A program made the position numbers and the translations under genes. Shown here piece by piece: positions 1 through 9,200 of a DNA stretch of 28,827 nucleotides; positions within the stretch are counted from its first letter, which is position 1; every line of letters starts with the position of its first letter. The notes below the pieces were generated by a model, which worked only from the letters and a program-made list of their open reading frames with translations, searched no databases and was not told the origin of the DNA. Origin of the DNA: CAZPLZ01 sp964587525 (GTDB lineage Bacteria > Oederibacteriota > CAKKQC01); assembly GCA_964587525.1 (NCBI GenBank), contig CAZPLZ010000015.1, positions 1-28,827 on the forward strand, read 5' to 3'.

Positions 1-56
1 CGGGACCGGAAGCGGTCGCCCGGCAAAGCCTTAAGACGTTGACGCACGCGTTTAAA

Positions 57-1673
57 CTATAACCCCTCTCCCCCGTGGGAGGAGGGGGCAGGACGCCCAC
101 GGGGCCGCAAAAGATATACAAACCCTTCTTGGGCTACAACCTTCAGCCCCTGCCTTGGGGATGGTGGGGCGATGAGCGCTAGACCGTATCCGTGAGGATC
201 TTCTCGTTTGTAAAATCCAGGCTCATATACGGACAGATAACTTGCCAAATTGTTAACCAGCCAGTACCGTAACCTCCGCTGTTGGGCTGGATTCGCTACC
301 AAGCCAAGAAACCCATCCTGGTCGCCAATAACTGTCGAAAATTTTCTAGCCGCTTTGCACAACCGGTAGTGGGCGCCTATCGAATCGGGCTCCAGATTCA
401 GAATCGTACGAACGCCGCTGGCGACTTCCAGAAACACCGGTTCGGCCCGGGAAGCAAACCGCCAATAGCCCCACAGATTTAAGCCGAGCAACACGGCCGC
501 AGTGGCCCCCCACAAGACTGACAGCCGGCGCACCGCCTTCCACGCTTCCTTGCGGCGCAATTCGATGATGGCCATGCTCCCTAGGAGTCCGAAGAGCATG
601 GCCGGCATATCCCACCGTTCGATGCTCTCCGGCTCATACAGGATGGAATGTACGATCTGGATACCCAGCACAGCGGCAAAGACAAAAACAACGCGGCTCC
701 CCTTAAGCGCAGCCAGCGAGCCAGCGAAAGCCAGTGCGACCAACGCTGCCGCAACAGTCAGCCACAGTGAACCGGCCAGGCCAGTAGGCCTAAGCCAGCC
801 GTATCCCAGCACCATGCGTCCCCAGCCTTCCTGGAGCAGTGCGAGGTGATCCAGCCAGGAACGGCCCGCCGTGAACAACCAGAATTCACCCCGGTGAGAA
901 GTCAATAACTCCGCCGCCAGCCCTTCAAGCGAGACGTAACTCATCAATCCCGCCCCTACCGAGAGAGCCATCCATACGGCATACACACCCGCCGTCAGGA
1001 AGAGAACCCACGTCATGTTGCGCAACCGGTCAGACACAGCCACCTCACGATTCGCAAACCAGATGACCAGCACGGCTGCGGGGATCAGCAAAATTGACTG
1101 CATATGCCAGCTCACCGCCGCCCCAAGCAGCAAGCCCACCCCCCTCACCCTTCTCCCTCTCCCCCAAGGGGGGAGAGGGTAGGGAGAGGGGGGCACCGCG
1201 TCTGCAAGACGGATAAGAGACAGGCAGACCGCCAGACGCAACGCATCTGTGGTCACATTGTCGTCGCACTCCGCAATCAGAAAGGAAAACCCATGCCAGC
1301 AGAACGGGATGAGGGCAGCCATGGCCTGCAAAAGCGCTCCCCCGCCCGCCGCGCGTGCAGCTCCAGCCAGCATCCACGCGATCAACGTCACGGCGAGGAT
1401 CGTCGCCATACGAGCCGTGGAAAGCATGTTCCAGCCAGGAACGGCCACACCCACGAGACGGCTGAACAGCCACAGAACCGGCGACTGGGCGGCATACAAC
1501 CCGGTAAATTTGGTGCGATGGATCAGTGCATCCGAAGGATTCTCCGCCAAGGAAAGTTGCCGCATGTCCCGCAGGGTGTCTCCATCCATATGCAGGTTGG
1601 CAACAATGAGCGCGGCATGAACGGCCAGGACTGCACCAATCGTAGCCCAGAGAATAAAGCGCTGCTTCACCAT
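57..1673 (-). CDS. Polytopic membrane protein, unknown function (possibly GT-C-like)
   Basis: This is a 538-residue protein with about ten hydrophobic segments, the first at residues 5-26, so it is an integral inner-membrane protein. Acidic clusters lie in predicted loops: DGDTLRDM near residue 30 and ECDDNVTTD near 135. Such loop acids after early helices recall GT-C fold glycosyltransferases acting on lipid-linked sugars, but I do not see a diagnostic family motif, so this is only a suggestion. Residues 160-178 (PPSPYPLPPWGRGRRVRG) are not membrane-like and are encoded by a GC-rich palindromic repeat inserted in frame. The extreme C-terminus is encoded by a second, similar palindrome. The ATG at 1673 has no clear ribosome site. 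The gene lies 58 nt downstream of the tRNA on the same strand and could be co-transcribed with it. Confidence 0.75.
   Translation of the reverse strand: MVKQRFILWATIGAVLAVHAALIVANLHMDGDTLRDMRQLSLAENPSDALIHRTKFTGLYAAQSPVLWLFSRLVGVAVPGWNMLSTARMATILAVTLIAWMLAGAARAAGGGALLQAMAALIPFCWHGFSFLIAECDDNVTTDALRLAVCLSLIRLADAVPPSPYPLPPWGRGRRVRGVGLLLGAAVSWHMQSILLIPAAVLVIWFANREVAVSDRLRNMTWVLFLTAGVYAVWMALSVGAGLMSYVSLEGLAAELLTSHRGEFWLFTAGRSWLDHLALLQEGWGRMVLGYGWLRPTGLAGSLWLTVAAALVALAFAGSLAALKGSRVVFVFAAVLGIQIVHSILYEPESIERWDMPAMLFGLLGSMAIIELRRKEAWKAVRRLSVLWGATAAVLLGLNLWGYWRFASRAEPVFLEVASGVRTILNLEPDSIGAHYRLCKAARKFSTVIGDQDGFLGLVANPAQQRRLRYWLVNNLASYLSVYEPGFYKREDPHGYGLALIAPPSPRQGLKVVAQEGFVYLLRPRGRPAPSSHGGEGL
63..88. 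repeat. GC-rich palindrome, copy 1
   Basis: An imperfect palindrome with a C-rich left arm (cccctctccccc) and a G-rich right arm (gggaggaggggg) around GT. It forms the last codons of the minus-strand membrane protein. It resembles the inner part of the longer palindrome at 1140-1193, so both probably belong to one dispersed repeat family. Confidence 0.55.
1140..1193. repeat. GC-rich palindromic repeat, copy 2, inserted in a coding region
   Basis: About 54 bp with arms built of ccctcaccc/ccctctccccc on the left and ggggagagggtaggg/gagagggggg on the right, around a central AA. It can fold into a long hairpin. It is read through in frame by the membrane-protein gene, where it encodes the proline/arginine-rich stretch PPSPYPLPPWGRGRRVRG. 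Intergenic palindromes of this composition are common as dispersed repeats in GC-rich bacterial genomes; placement inside a gene is less usual. Confidence 0.7.
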
Positions 1674-1731
1674 TAATTCAATTACCCGGCATGCTGAAGC
1701 AGAAACCGGTCGGTGGCCAGGTACAAAAAAT

Positions 1732-1804
1732 TGGGTGCCCCTGGACTCGAACCAGGAACCAACGGATTATGAGCCCGCTGCTCTAACCATTGAGCTAGGC
1801 ACCC
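1732..1804 (-). tRNA. tRNA with anticodon CAT, probably tRNA-Ile2 (k2CAU)
   Basis: The minus strand folds into a full cloverleaf. The acceptor stem is GGGTGCC/GGCACCC, the D arm is GCTC..GAGC, the anticodon loop is CTCATAA (anticodon CAT), and the T arm is CCTGG-TTCGAGT-CCAGG. The discriminator base is A, and CCA is not encoded. The D-arm and variable-region sequence (AATGGTTAGAGCAG, TTGGTTCCTGG) is closer to the Ile2 tRNAs that need lysidine at the wobble C than to elongator tRNA-Met, so Ile2 is favoured. A T-run at the 3' end (1725-1730) may end transcription. The acceptor stem is extended by flanking sequence into a perfect 17-bp inverted repeat (1723-1739 with 1798-1814). Confidence 0.9.
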
Positions 1805-1825
1805 AATTTTTTGTGGCCCCCGACG

Positions 1826-1850
1826 GAGCCCGCTGCTTTAACCATTGAGC
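1826..1850 (-). pseudogene. tRNA remnant (D arm and 5' half of anticodon arm)
   Basis: These 25 bases match the D arm to anticodon-stem part of the neighbouring tRNA (1771-1795) at 24 positions, in the same orientation. The anticodon, T arm and proper acceptor stem are missing. It therefore looks like a degraded second copy left by tandem duplication or by an integration/excision event at the tRNA. It lies 22 nt upstream of the intact tRNA. Confidence 0.7.
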
Positions 1851-1934
1851 ATACGGCCAGTGCCACCGGTCGTCCACGGGCCGAGTGCACGAAACCGGCT
1901 TCACACAGCGCGTTCCCGATTGGCCGCGTGGAAT

Positions 1935-2210
1935 TTACGTTCTCGCCAAGTGCAGGTGCCTTGACGCTTCGTACAAATCGCACGCAGCCTGAAGGCCCAT
2001 CCAAAACTCCGAGGTGGTATGGAACTGGCGGGCCAGCAGGATGGCGGTTTTGGCTGAAATCCCCCGCTTACCGTTCACGATCGTATTGATGCGCTGGATA
2101 GGCATACCAAGCGCCTGTGCGAGCTGGACCTGGCTCATACCAAGTGGTACCAAAAATTCGTGCAAAAGGATTTCGCCTGGATGAGTTGGCGGGCGGTATC
2201 TGGGAAGCAT
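1935..2210 (-). CDS. higA: HigA/VapI-family antitoxin (XRE helix-turn-helix)
   Basis: A 91-residue protein with the typical HigA start, PPTHPGEILLHEFLVPLG, followed by an XRE-type helix-turn-helix at about residues 25-52 (MSQVQLAQALGMPIQRIN) and the family motif SAKTAILLARQFHTTSEFW. HigA proteins bind the HigB RNase toxin and repress their own promoter. The start is well supported: AGGAGG lies nine bases before the ATG and overlaps the stop of the broken higB. Because higB upstream survives only as a tail, this antitoxin appears to be solitary. It could still act as a DNA-binding regulator or protect against related toxins elsewhere. Confidence 0.9.
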   Translation of the reverse strand: MLPRYRPPTHPGEILLHEFLVPLGMSQVQLAQALGMPIQRINTIVNGKRGISAKTAILLARQFHTTSEFWMGLQAACDLYEASRHLHLART

Positions 2211-2222
2211 GGGCGGTTCCTC

Positions 2223-2309
2223 CTAATGATAGTCGGCAATCCGGACGGACCCGGCGTTGCCGTTCTCGAATGTAAAGACAATCCGGTACTGGTCATTGAC
2301 CCGGATCAT
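2223..2309 (-). pseudogene. higB: higB toxin remnant (C-terminal end only)
   Basis: Upstream of higA the minus strand encodes MIRVNDQYRIVFTFENGN followed by AGSVRIADYH and a stop. This matches the C-terminal third of HigB/RelE-type mRNA interferases (SIRiNdQwRicF...V.I.DYH). Going further upstream the same frame hits a TGA within about 25 nt, and the rest of the roughly 92-residue toxin is absent; the hpnC stop codon lies only 69 nt away. The toxin is therefore inactivated by truncation. A TATAAT sits seven bases before the internal ATG, so the 28-residue tail could still be transcribed with higA. Confidence 0.85.
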
Positions 2310-2377
2310 GGTTGGCATTATATCCCCTCAGCCCTCTGGAAAATTTGGAAGACGTTTACGTGCGAGGTCCAGCGGGG

Positions 2378-3235
2378 TTAGACCCGACCCCGGAGCGCCT
2401 TGAGGACGATCCCGATTTTCTTCACGAACGAAAGGGTTGGACGGACCGCGAGCGCCCGCTCGCCCAGCGCCGTGCTCGCGCTCAGAATGGCCATGCCGCC
2501 CAACCAGGTAGCCGCAATTTCCAAGCGCAGCCGGCCTCTCAACTTTCCGGCCAGCGGGCGCGCGCCTTCATACAGTGCAAGGGTCCGGCCGAACAGAAGC
2601 TCCAGCAGTTTCCCAACCCCGCCCTGAGGCTGTTGACGCATCAGAGCTCCCAGGTCGACGCCGAAGCTCTCCGCGTCGGCCCGGGGAAGATAACACCGGC
2701 CTCGCGGCAGATCCACCGAGAGATCCTGCCAGAAATTCGTGAGCTGCAAGGCGGTGCACAGTGAATCGGACAGCGGCAGCAAGACCAAGTCGCGGTAGCC
2801 GGTGATCAGCAGCACCAGCCGGCCCACCGGGTTGGCCGACCGGCGGCAGTAGTCGAGCACCTCCTCCCAAGTTTCATATTGCTGTTTGACCGCGTCCTGT
2901 TTGAATGCACTGAGCAGGTCTTTGAACAGATCCAGGGGAAGGTCGAGCCGGCGGATGGTGTCCCCCAACGCCACAAAGACCGGGTCCTTCGCGCTGTTCA
3001 GGCACGTGTTAAGTTTGTGCTCCCACTCCTCAAGCCGCTCGAGCCGCTGGCCGTCATACCGCGGTTCGTCGGCGAAATCATCGGCTTGGCGCGCAAAAGC
3101 GTACACCGCATGGATGTCCGGCCGCCGCGCCCGCGGCACCCCCCAGCGGCCCACGGGGAAATTCTCGTAGTGCGCACGTGCCAGCTTGCGGCATAAGGCA
3201 CGGGCTTCTGCAAGAGTGGGCAAGGATTGAGGCAA
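2378..3235 (-). CDS. hpnC: Hydroxysqualene synthase HpnC (squalene/phytoene synthase family)
   Basis: A 285-residue trans-isoprenyl diphosphate synthase of the squalene/phytoene synthase fold. The HpnC signature HYENFPVG is at residues 22-29. The two Asp-rich Mg2+/diphosphate motifs are present, DDFAD at 52-56 and QDLSVD at 170-175. In the HpnCDE route HpnD makes presqualene diphosphate, HpnC converts it to hydroxysqualene and HpnE reduces that to squalene, feeding hopanoids or other triterpenes. No hpnD, hpnE or shc is visible here. The likely start is TTG at 3235, six bases after the stop of the giant gene and preceded by AAAGGG, so translation is probably coupled to it. CrtB-type phytoene synthase is the alternative but fits the N-terminus less well. 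Confidence 0.85.
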   Translation of the reverse strand: MPQSLPTLAEARALCRKLARAHYENFPVGRWGVPRARRPDIHAVYAFARQADDFADEPRYDGQRLERLEEWEHKLNTCLNSAKDPVFVALGDTIRRLDLPLDLFKDLLSAFKQDAVKQQYETWEEVLDYCRRSANPVGRLVLLITGYRDLVLLPLSDSLCTALQLTNFWQDLSVDLPRGRCYLPRADAESFGVDLGALMRQQPQGGVGKLLELLFGRTLALYEGARPLAGKLRGRLRLEIAATWLGGMAILSASTALGERALAVRPTLSFVKKIGIVLKALRGRV

Positions 3236-3241
3236 GGCCCT

Positions 3242-6200
3242 TTAAAAAGGGAGTCGGGTAAATGGGAGCGGGGGCCACTGCAGCTTGGTCAGCGGTCCGC
3301 CCAAGAACCGGAAGGCTCCAGTGAGCAAGTTGTCTGGAAGCGGGCACTCCAGGAAAGCGCCGCGCTTGGGCAGATCCTTGAGCATGTGGGTGCTGGACTT
3401 CACGCCAGCGGCATAACCCTTCTCCGGCAGCACCTCCACTCGCCCGCCTTCAAGCCACATGTCCGGAACCCACAGGCGCAGCGTGTTTCGGCAGATCATC
3501 CACGCACATCCCGCCAGGGAAACCTCGAGCCGCATGTGCGGCTCCCTCTCCTCGAGCGCGACCTCTTCGAATTCCAGGGGCGGGTTATTTTTCGAGAGCG
3601 TGATCGCAACCGTGTACGACTCATAGGGCAGGTTCCTGAACCAGGCCTCGCCGGTGCTGTCACTCTTGACCTTCTTGACGGTTTTTTCACCGCTGCGCAG
3701 CTCGATCTCCACCGGCGCACGGATCGCCCGCCAAATCTCAGACTTCGTGATCACACCCAGGTCCTGCGTGTTGCTAATAGCGATGGTGTACCTGCCAGGC
3801 TCACCGGTCTGTCCTGCAAAGTCCGTAGCCACAACGCTAAAATCCCACACGCCAGGCTCCAACCCCGCCAGCGACACGCTGCACGCGGTGGTGGTCCCGC
3901 GCCGCTCCCGCTTGCCGAGCAGGGCTTGTCTGGCACAGGTGTACATGTACTCCTTGATCCCGGAAAGGTCCTTTGGCTCACCCCACTCAAAGCCTGCATC
4001 ACGCTCAACGACCCGCCGGGGCGCCGGCGGGTGGGACGGCGACCGTACCACCGGCGCGGGCGGCGACGCCACATCGATCCGGACCTTGAGGTGCACCGCC
4101 TCCGTGTCCAGGCTCTCCCCGTCGGTGGCAGTGGCCATGTGCAGGTACCATTCCCCGGAACGCGCGGCTGACACCTGAAACACCCCAGGCGGGGTCAGTT
4201 GCGAATTCTGTCCGACCGGTTGAGTATCTGGACGCTCATCAAACACCGCCCAGTACTGTTTGTCCTCTGCTCCGGCCGCAGGGATGATCTTAAACCTGGC
4301 TTCCATATTGGCATACCACGTCTCCGGGTCCGGGTGGCTCTCGCACACGACCAGCGGGGGACGCACCGCGGGATCGACTTTAATATTGATAGAAGCCGGC
4401 GCGCTCCGGTTTCCCGCCTGATCCACCGCCACGGCGTGCAGCCACCACTCGCCACGCTTCAGTTCAAGCACGACGGTGCTCCCAAGGACCGGCTTCATCA
4501 CCACCGGATCAGACTTCCCAGACTCCGAAACGCCAAGGAGGATCTCCCTGATGCCAGACGCCTCGTCTTCCGCCTCCACCTGAACCTGCACGGTCATTGC
4601 CGGGTACCAGATCGAGGACTTAGGGTGTGTGGGTGACCGAAGTGACGGCGGAGCCACCACGCCGTCCACCCAGACATGATGCAGCGTGGGGAAGCTGAGG
4701 TTCCCGGCTCCATCCTCCGTCACCACGGCAAGGACCCACTTGCCGTCATCCGGCACTTTGATCTTCAGCGGTGGCTTAGCCACCCGCTTCCACGTTTTCG
4801 GCGTTCCCATCTCCTCCGCGTTGTGCGCAACCGTGTACCGGTAGCCTCTGACCCCTGACGTCTCCTCCGGCTCCTCCCACTGGAGGGTAACCTCGCGGGA
4901 AGCGTACCAGACACCCTGCTTCGAATGTGTTGAGGAATGAACGGCCTGGGGGGCCGCCGCCGCAGCGTCAATCCGCACGACCAACTGTTGAGGCTCCGAC
5001 AAATTCCCCGCCCCATCCATCGCGGCCACCGTCACCACCCAGGCACCGTCATGCGGGATGTCCACGCCCCAGTCCGGCCCCTCCCTCCATCGTCCCCCGA
5101 TGATCTCCGGCGCCCGCTCCCCTTCCTCATGCAAGGTCCAGAAACAACCGACGAACCCCGATACCCCATCCTCGCCTTGCGCGCAAATGGTGACGTGGCG
5201 CCCACGGATCCAGTCCCCCCCGGAAACCTCCGGGCTCGTGAGCGTGAGACGGGGCGGGCGACCATCCACGGAGAGCTTGAGATGCACCGTTCCGGCGCTG
5301 GCGTTCCCGGCCGCATCCAGCGTGCGCACATGCAAGTGGCTGATACCGTCTTCCAGGTCGCCAAGATCCAGACTGGGGAACGCCGTAAAGCCAGCCTCGC
5401 CTGGTTCAGGAACAGTCTCAGACTGGCGGTCCACGACGTACAGATAACCCTGTGGTTCGCCGGAAATCTCCTCAGGAGGTTTCCAGGATACCTGGACCTC
5501 ACTCGAGCGGATCCAGCCACCCTCACTGGAGGGCTCCACCACGAAGCCGGACGGCGCCGTCGCGCTAAAGTCCGAAAGGAGTGTATACCGCGCCGGCAAA
5601 CTGAGATTGCCCGCTAAATCCCTCGCCCACGCGGCCAGCGTCCAGCGGCCCTCACCTGGAATCGCAACGTGAACTATCTCCTCGGCTGACCAGGCCGCCT
5701 CCTGCAGAGGGGAGACAGGCACCTCCTCCCCGGGCGAAAACAATTGCACCGCATACGCTTCGACACCCGAGAGATCCTCCCCCGGCTGAAGCCAGAATTC
5801 GCCTTGAGGTGCTGCGGACCACTGATCCGGCAGATGCGTGGGTGAATTGATCACAGGCGCTTGCGCTGACAAGTCCACCTTAATTTCCCAACTGGCCAGC
5901 GGTGAGACATTCCCAGCCAGGTCCACCGCGCGAGCCCAGATGGTCCACGACCCTTCACCTGGAACCTCTCGCTCCCCTTCGGTGCCCAGTGCCAGCTCCC
6001 AGATAGAGGGCACCTGGCCAGTTGGGAGAAACGCCAGCTCGGCCCGGGCGATACCAGAATGCTCATCTTCCACCTCGATGGCATAGTGCACCCGGCGCCT
6101 GGGAGACCAGCTCTCCTTCGGATGCGACCGTGAATACACCGTGACGGCAGGCGGGGTGGCATCGACCCGAATTTGGTACGCGACGGCGGAACTCTTGCGG

Positions 6201-9200
6201 TCACGTTCATCCACCGCGCAGATGTGCAGATACCAGATGCCTCCCTCGATGGTGAACCGGCACACTGGCTCGCTCACCCGCATGGCGGACGGGGGAGGAT
6301 CATCCTGCCGGCTCGGGTCGAGCCAGTACAGGTACGTGACCCGGTCACCTTCGATCTTATCCCACGCGATCTCCACGTCATGCCTCTGGCTCCACATCCC
6401 CTCCGGATGGCTGGACTTTAAAATGTGCGGTAACGGCAGCCCCAGGGTGAGCCGCATGCCAAGATGCACGGGGAGCGAGATATTGCCCGCTCCGTCCTCA
6501 GCCGCCACATGCAGATACCACGTTCCCTCATGCTTCGGTCCCACTTTCAGTGTTTTGCCCGTATAGCGGGTCCCGGTTACCCGGTCCGGAGTCGTCTCAG
6601 GATCCTGGTCCAGCAGGCACCAGAATGCGGGCACACCCGAGGAATCCTCCGGTGGCCGCAGCACTGCGGTCACACTACCGGTCTGTTTCCACTCTAGAAA
6701 CGGATCCTGGGCGAACGACACCACGGGCGGGTCCACATGGGTATCCACCCGCACCGAGCAATGCACGGTCTCGCTGGCGTTGCCTGCGCCGTCCACGGTC
6801 CGGGCGTGCAGGAACCAGCGGCCATCCTCCGGCAGGTCGAAGGTCATGGTCCGATCGGTACGCACCGGCAGCGTTTCCGGATTAGGCTGAGTAGTGGAAA
6901 TCGCGTTAATCTCCACGACGACGCCGGCCACCCCCGTTAAGTCGTCCGCGGCCTCCCAGTCCACTTCCAGCTTGCGCGAGGCGTACGCCTTCGTGGGGTC
7001 GGGGTGCGTTCGAACGACGAGCTTGGGTGGAGGCGCGCTGCGGTCGCACACCGCTTCAGCCGACGGACCGGATTCCAGCATGTTCCCGGCCGTGTCAGAA
7101 GGCCAAACGGTATAGACGAAGCGCGTCCCATCCTCCGCACCTTCGCACGGATCGGTCAACACACACTCCTCCGTGGCGGGCACCTCCGCGATCTTCTCCC
7201 CGCGCACCTCTCCCGGACGCGACCGAAAGATCCGGTACATGGCGAGCCCAGACAGCTCGTCCCAGCTTGGATCCCATTCGAGACGGACCGATCCCCCAGC
7301 CAGTGACGTGGCCTGAAGCGTCGGGATCTCCAACGGTGGCGATTCGTCCACGAGGGTCACCTGGCCTTCCTCCCAAACACCCCAGCGGCCATACGTGTCG
7401 ATCGCCCTCACAGAGAACTCATGGACGCCTTCCCTCGCAACCTCGACCTCCCGTTCGTTGCCTTCCGCGTGCTCCACCAGCGTCTCCCACGCCTGCGCGC
7501 CGCCCTTTCGCACCCCGATGGCTACGGCCACCACGCCCTCCTCACGTTCCCATTCCAACTTGACGCGCTTTTTGTTGACCAGCGACGGCAGGGCTTTCAG
7601 TCGCGCGTGCGGTGGCCGTGTCGCCACACGCAATGGGTAATGGGCTGCCGAGCTCACATTGCCAGCACCATCCACCGCCGCCACGTGCACGTACCAGAGG
7701 CCATCGAGCAAGCGCGAAAGCGAAAGCGGCGGGCTTTTCAGCGATTCATCCACCCCTTTGACCAGTGAGCTGGACGGATTCCTGTCCAGCCGCCAGAGGT
7801 ACTCTTGGATTCCGGTATCATCCGCAGGCCGCTCCCACTGAAGGACCGCCTCGGTGAGCGTGGTCCACTGATCCGGTGGGTGCGTAGGGGATGTCAAACG
7901 CGGCGGCGGCGCTTCCTTGTCACTTACGCCAGACTGGGTCGCACCCTCGGTCTGGATATTCCCCACGCCGTCCTCAGAGGCCACCCGGTAGAAATATCGC
8001 CCGCCATGCGCCAGACCGACACCCTCGTCCACATATTCCAAGACGTTCGCGGTGATGGTGGCGATCTTCATGCCCAGCCGGCCCTCCACCGACCCGCGGT
8101 AGATGTGATACCGAACGATCTCACTGAACGCGTCCTGCACTGGAGCCCACTTCAGTTGAAGATCACCGCCCGTTAAGGATTCAACCTCGAGCACGGTCAC
8201 CGGTGCCGGCGGGGAGCCATCAAAAAGGACCGGGTGGTGAGTTTCGGCCGCAGCTTTGAGGCCAGCACGGTCCTCCACCACGACGCGATACCATACCCGC
8301 CAGCCATCCTGGCCTTCCACCTTGACGGCAGAGCCGGCTCCCTCGTACACCGTTTCCCAAGCCGCCGGCTGAGCCCCACTCTCGCGCCGCTGCTGGACGT
8401 AGACTTTGCCAACCCCACTGCGCTCATCCCGGGCCTGCCAGGTGAGCTCCAGCTCCCCCGCCCGGGTGATGGCAGGGACCGGATCGATCGCCACCAGCGG
8501 GGGTGCGGTATCAATCGAAACCCGCAGCGACGTCGGCTGGCTCTCGTTACCGGCCTTATCGCACAGCCGCACGAAGATCTCCCAGGTGCCATCGGGCAGC
8601 CGTGGCAGGGTCCACGTGGGGCCTGACGCACGCTGGAAAGCCAGGTGCTCCCACACCTCGCCGACACGCCCAATCGCGAACAAAAATCCATCCGCCCCCG
8701 ACGCTGGATCTGACCCTTCAGCTTTCAGCTCCACGAGCGGCGAGTGATACCAGCTCTCAGATTCAGGGTGAGACGTCGAGGTCACGGTTGGTACTGGGAC
8801 CACGGTGTCGCAGCGGACCCCCCGCAAGCTGACCTCGCCGATGTTGCCAGCCTCATCCACCCCCGCCACCGCGCAGTACCACACGCCATCGGCCTCGACC
8901 GTGGTAAACACGGAAGGGTCGTTCGTCTGCGCGTCGTCCAAGGTCAGGTGCGTCACCCGCTGGGGCGAGAATTTATAGACATAGCCCGCTGCGCCAGGTA
9001 CCGGCTCCCACTGGATCTTCACATCACGCGTCGCATACCAGCGCTCCTCCTCTGGATGCGTTGTGACGGAAAGAGCTGGCGGGGACAGCACCGGGGTAAT
9101 GAACCCGTTCTCGCTTAAGTACACCGCCTCGTTGCCCTCAGCGCTGTGCGCCGTAATGAGGAAGGTGTGCCGGGTGCCGGCCTTCAGGCCGTTGAGCGCC

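Noticed and set aside
1142..1193. Palindromic repeat as a transcription terminator inside the membrane-protein gene
   Set aside because: It has no T-run and is translated in frame; it fits a dispersed repeat better.
3227..4171. Plus-strand 314-codon open frame opposite the 3' end of the giant gene
   Set aside because: Antisense shadow of the repeat protein; no start signal and no recognisable domain.
3242..9100. Recurring motifs in the giant gene as a CRISPR array or DNA tandem repeat
   Set aside because: The repetition is at protein level (90-100 residue domains) with strongly diverged DNA; there are no short identical repeats with unique spacers. No CRISPR array was seen anywhere in the window.
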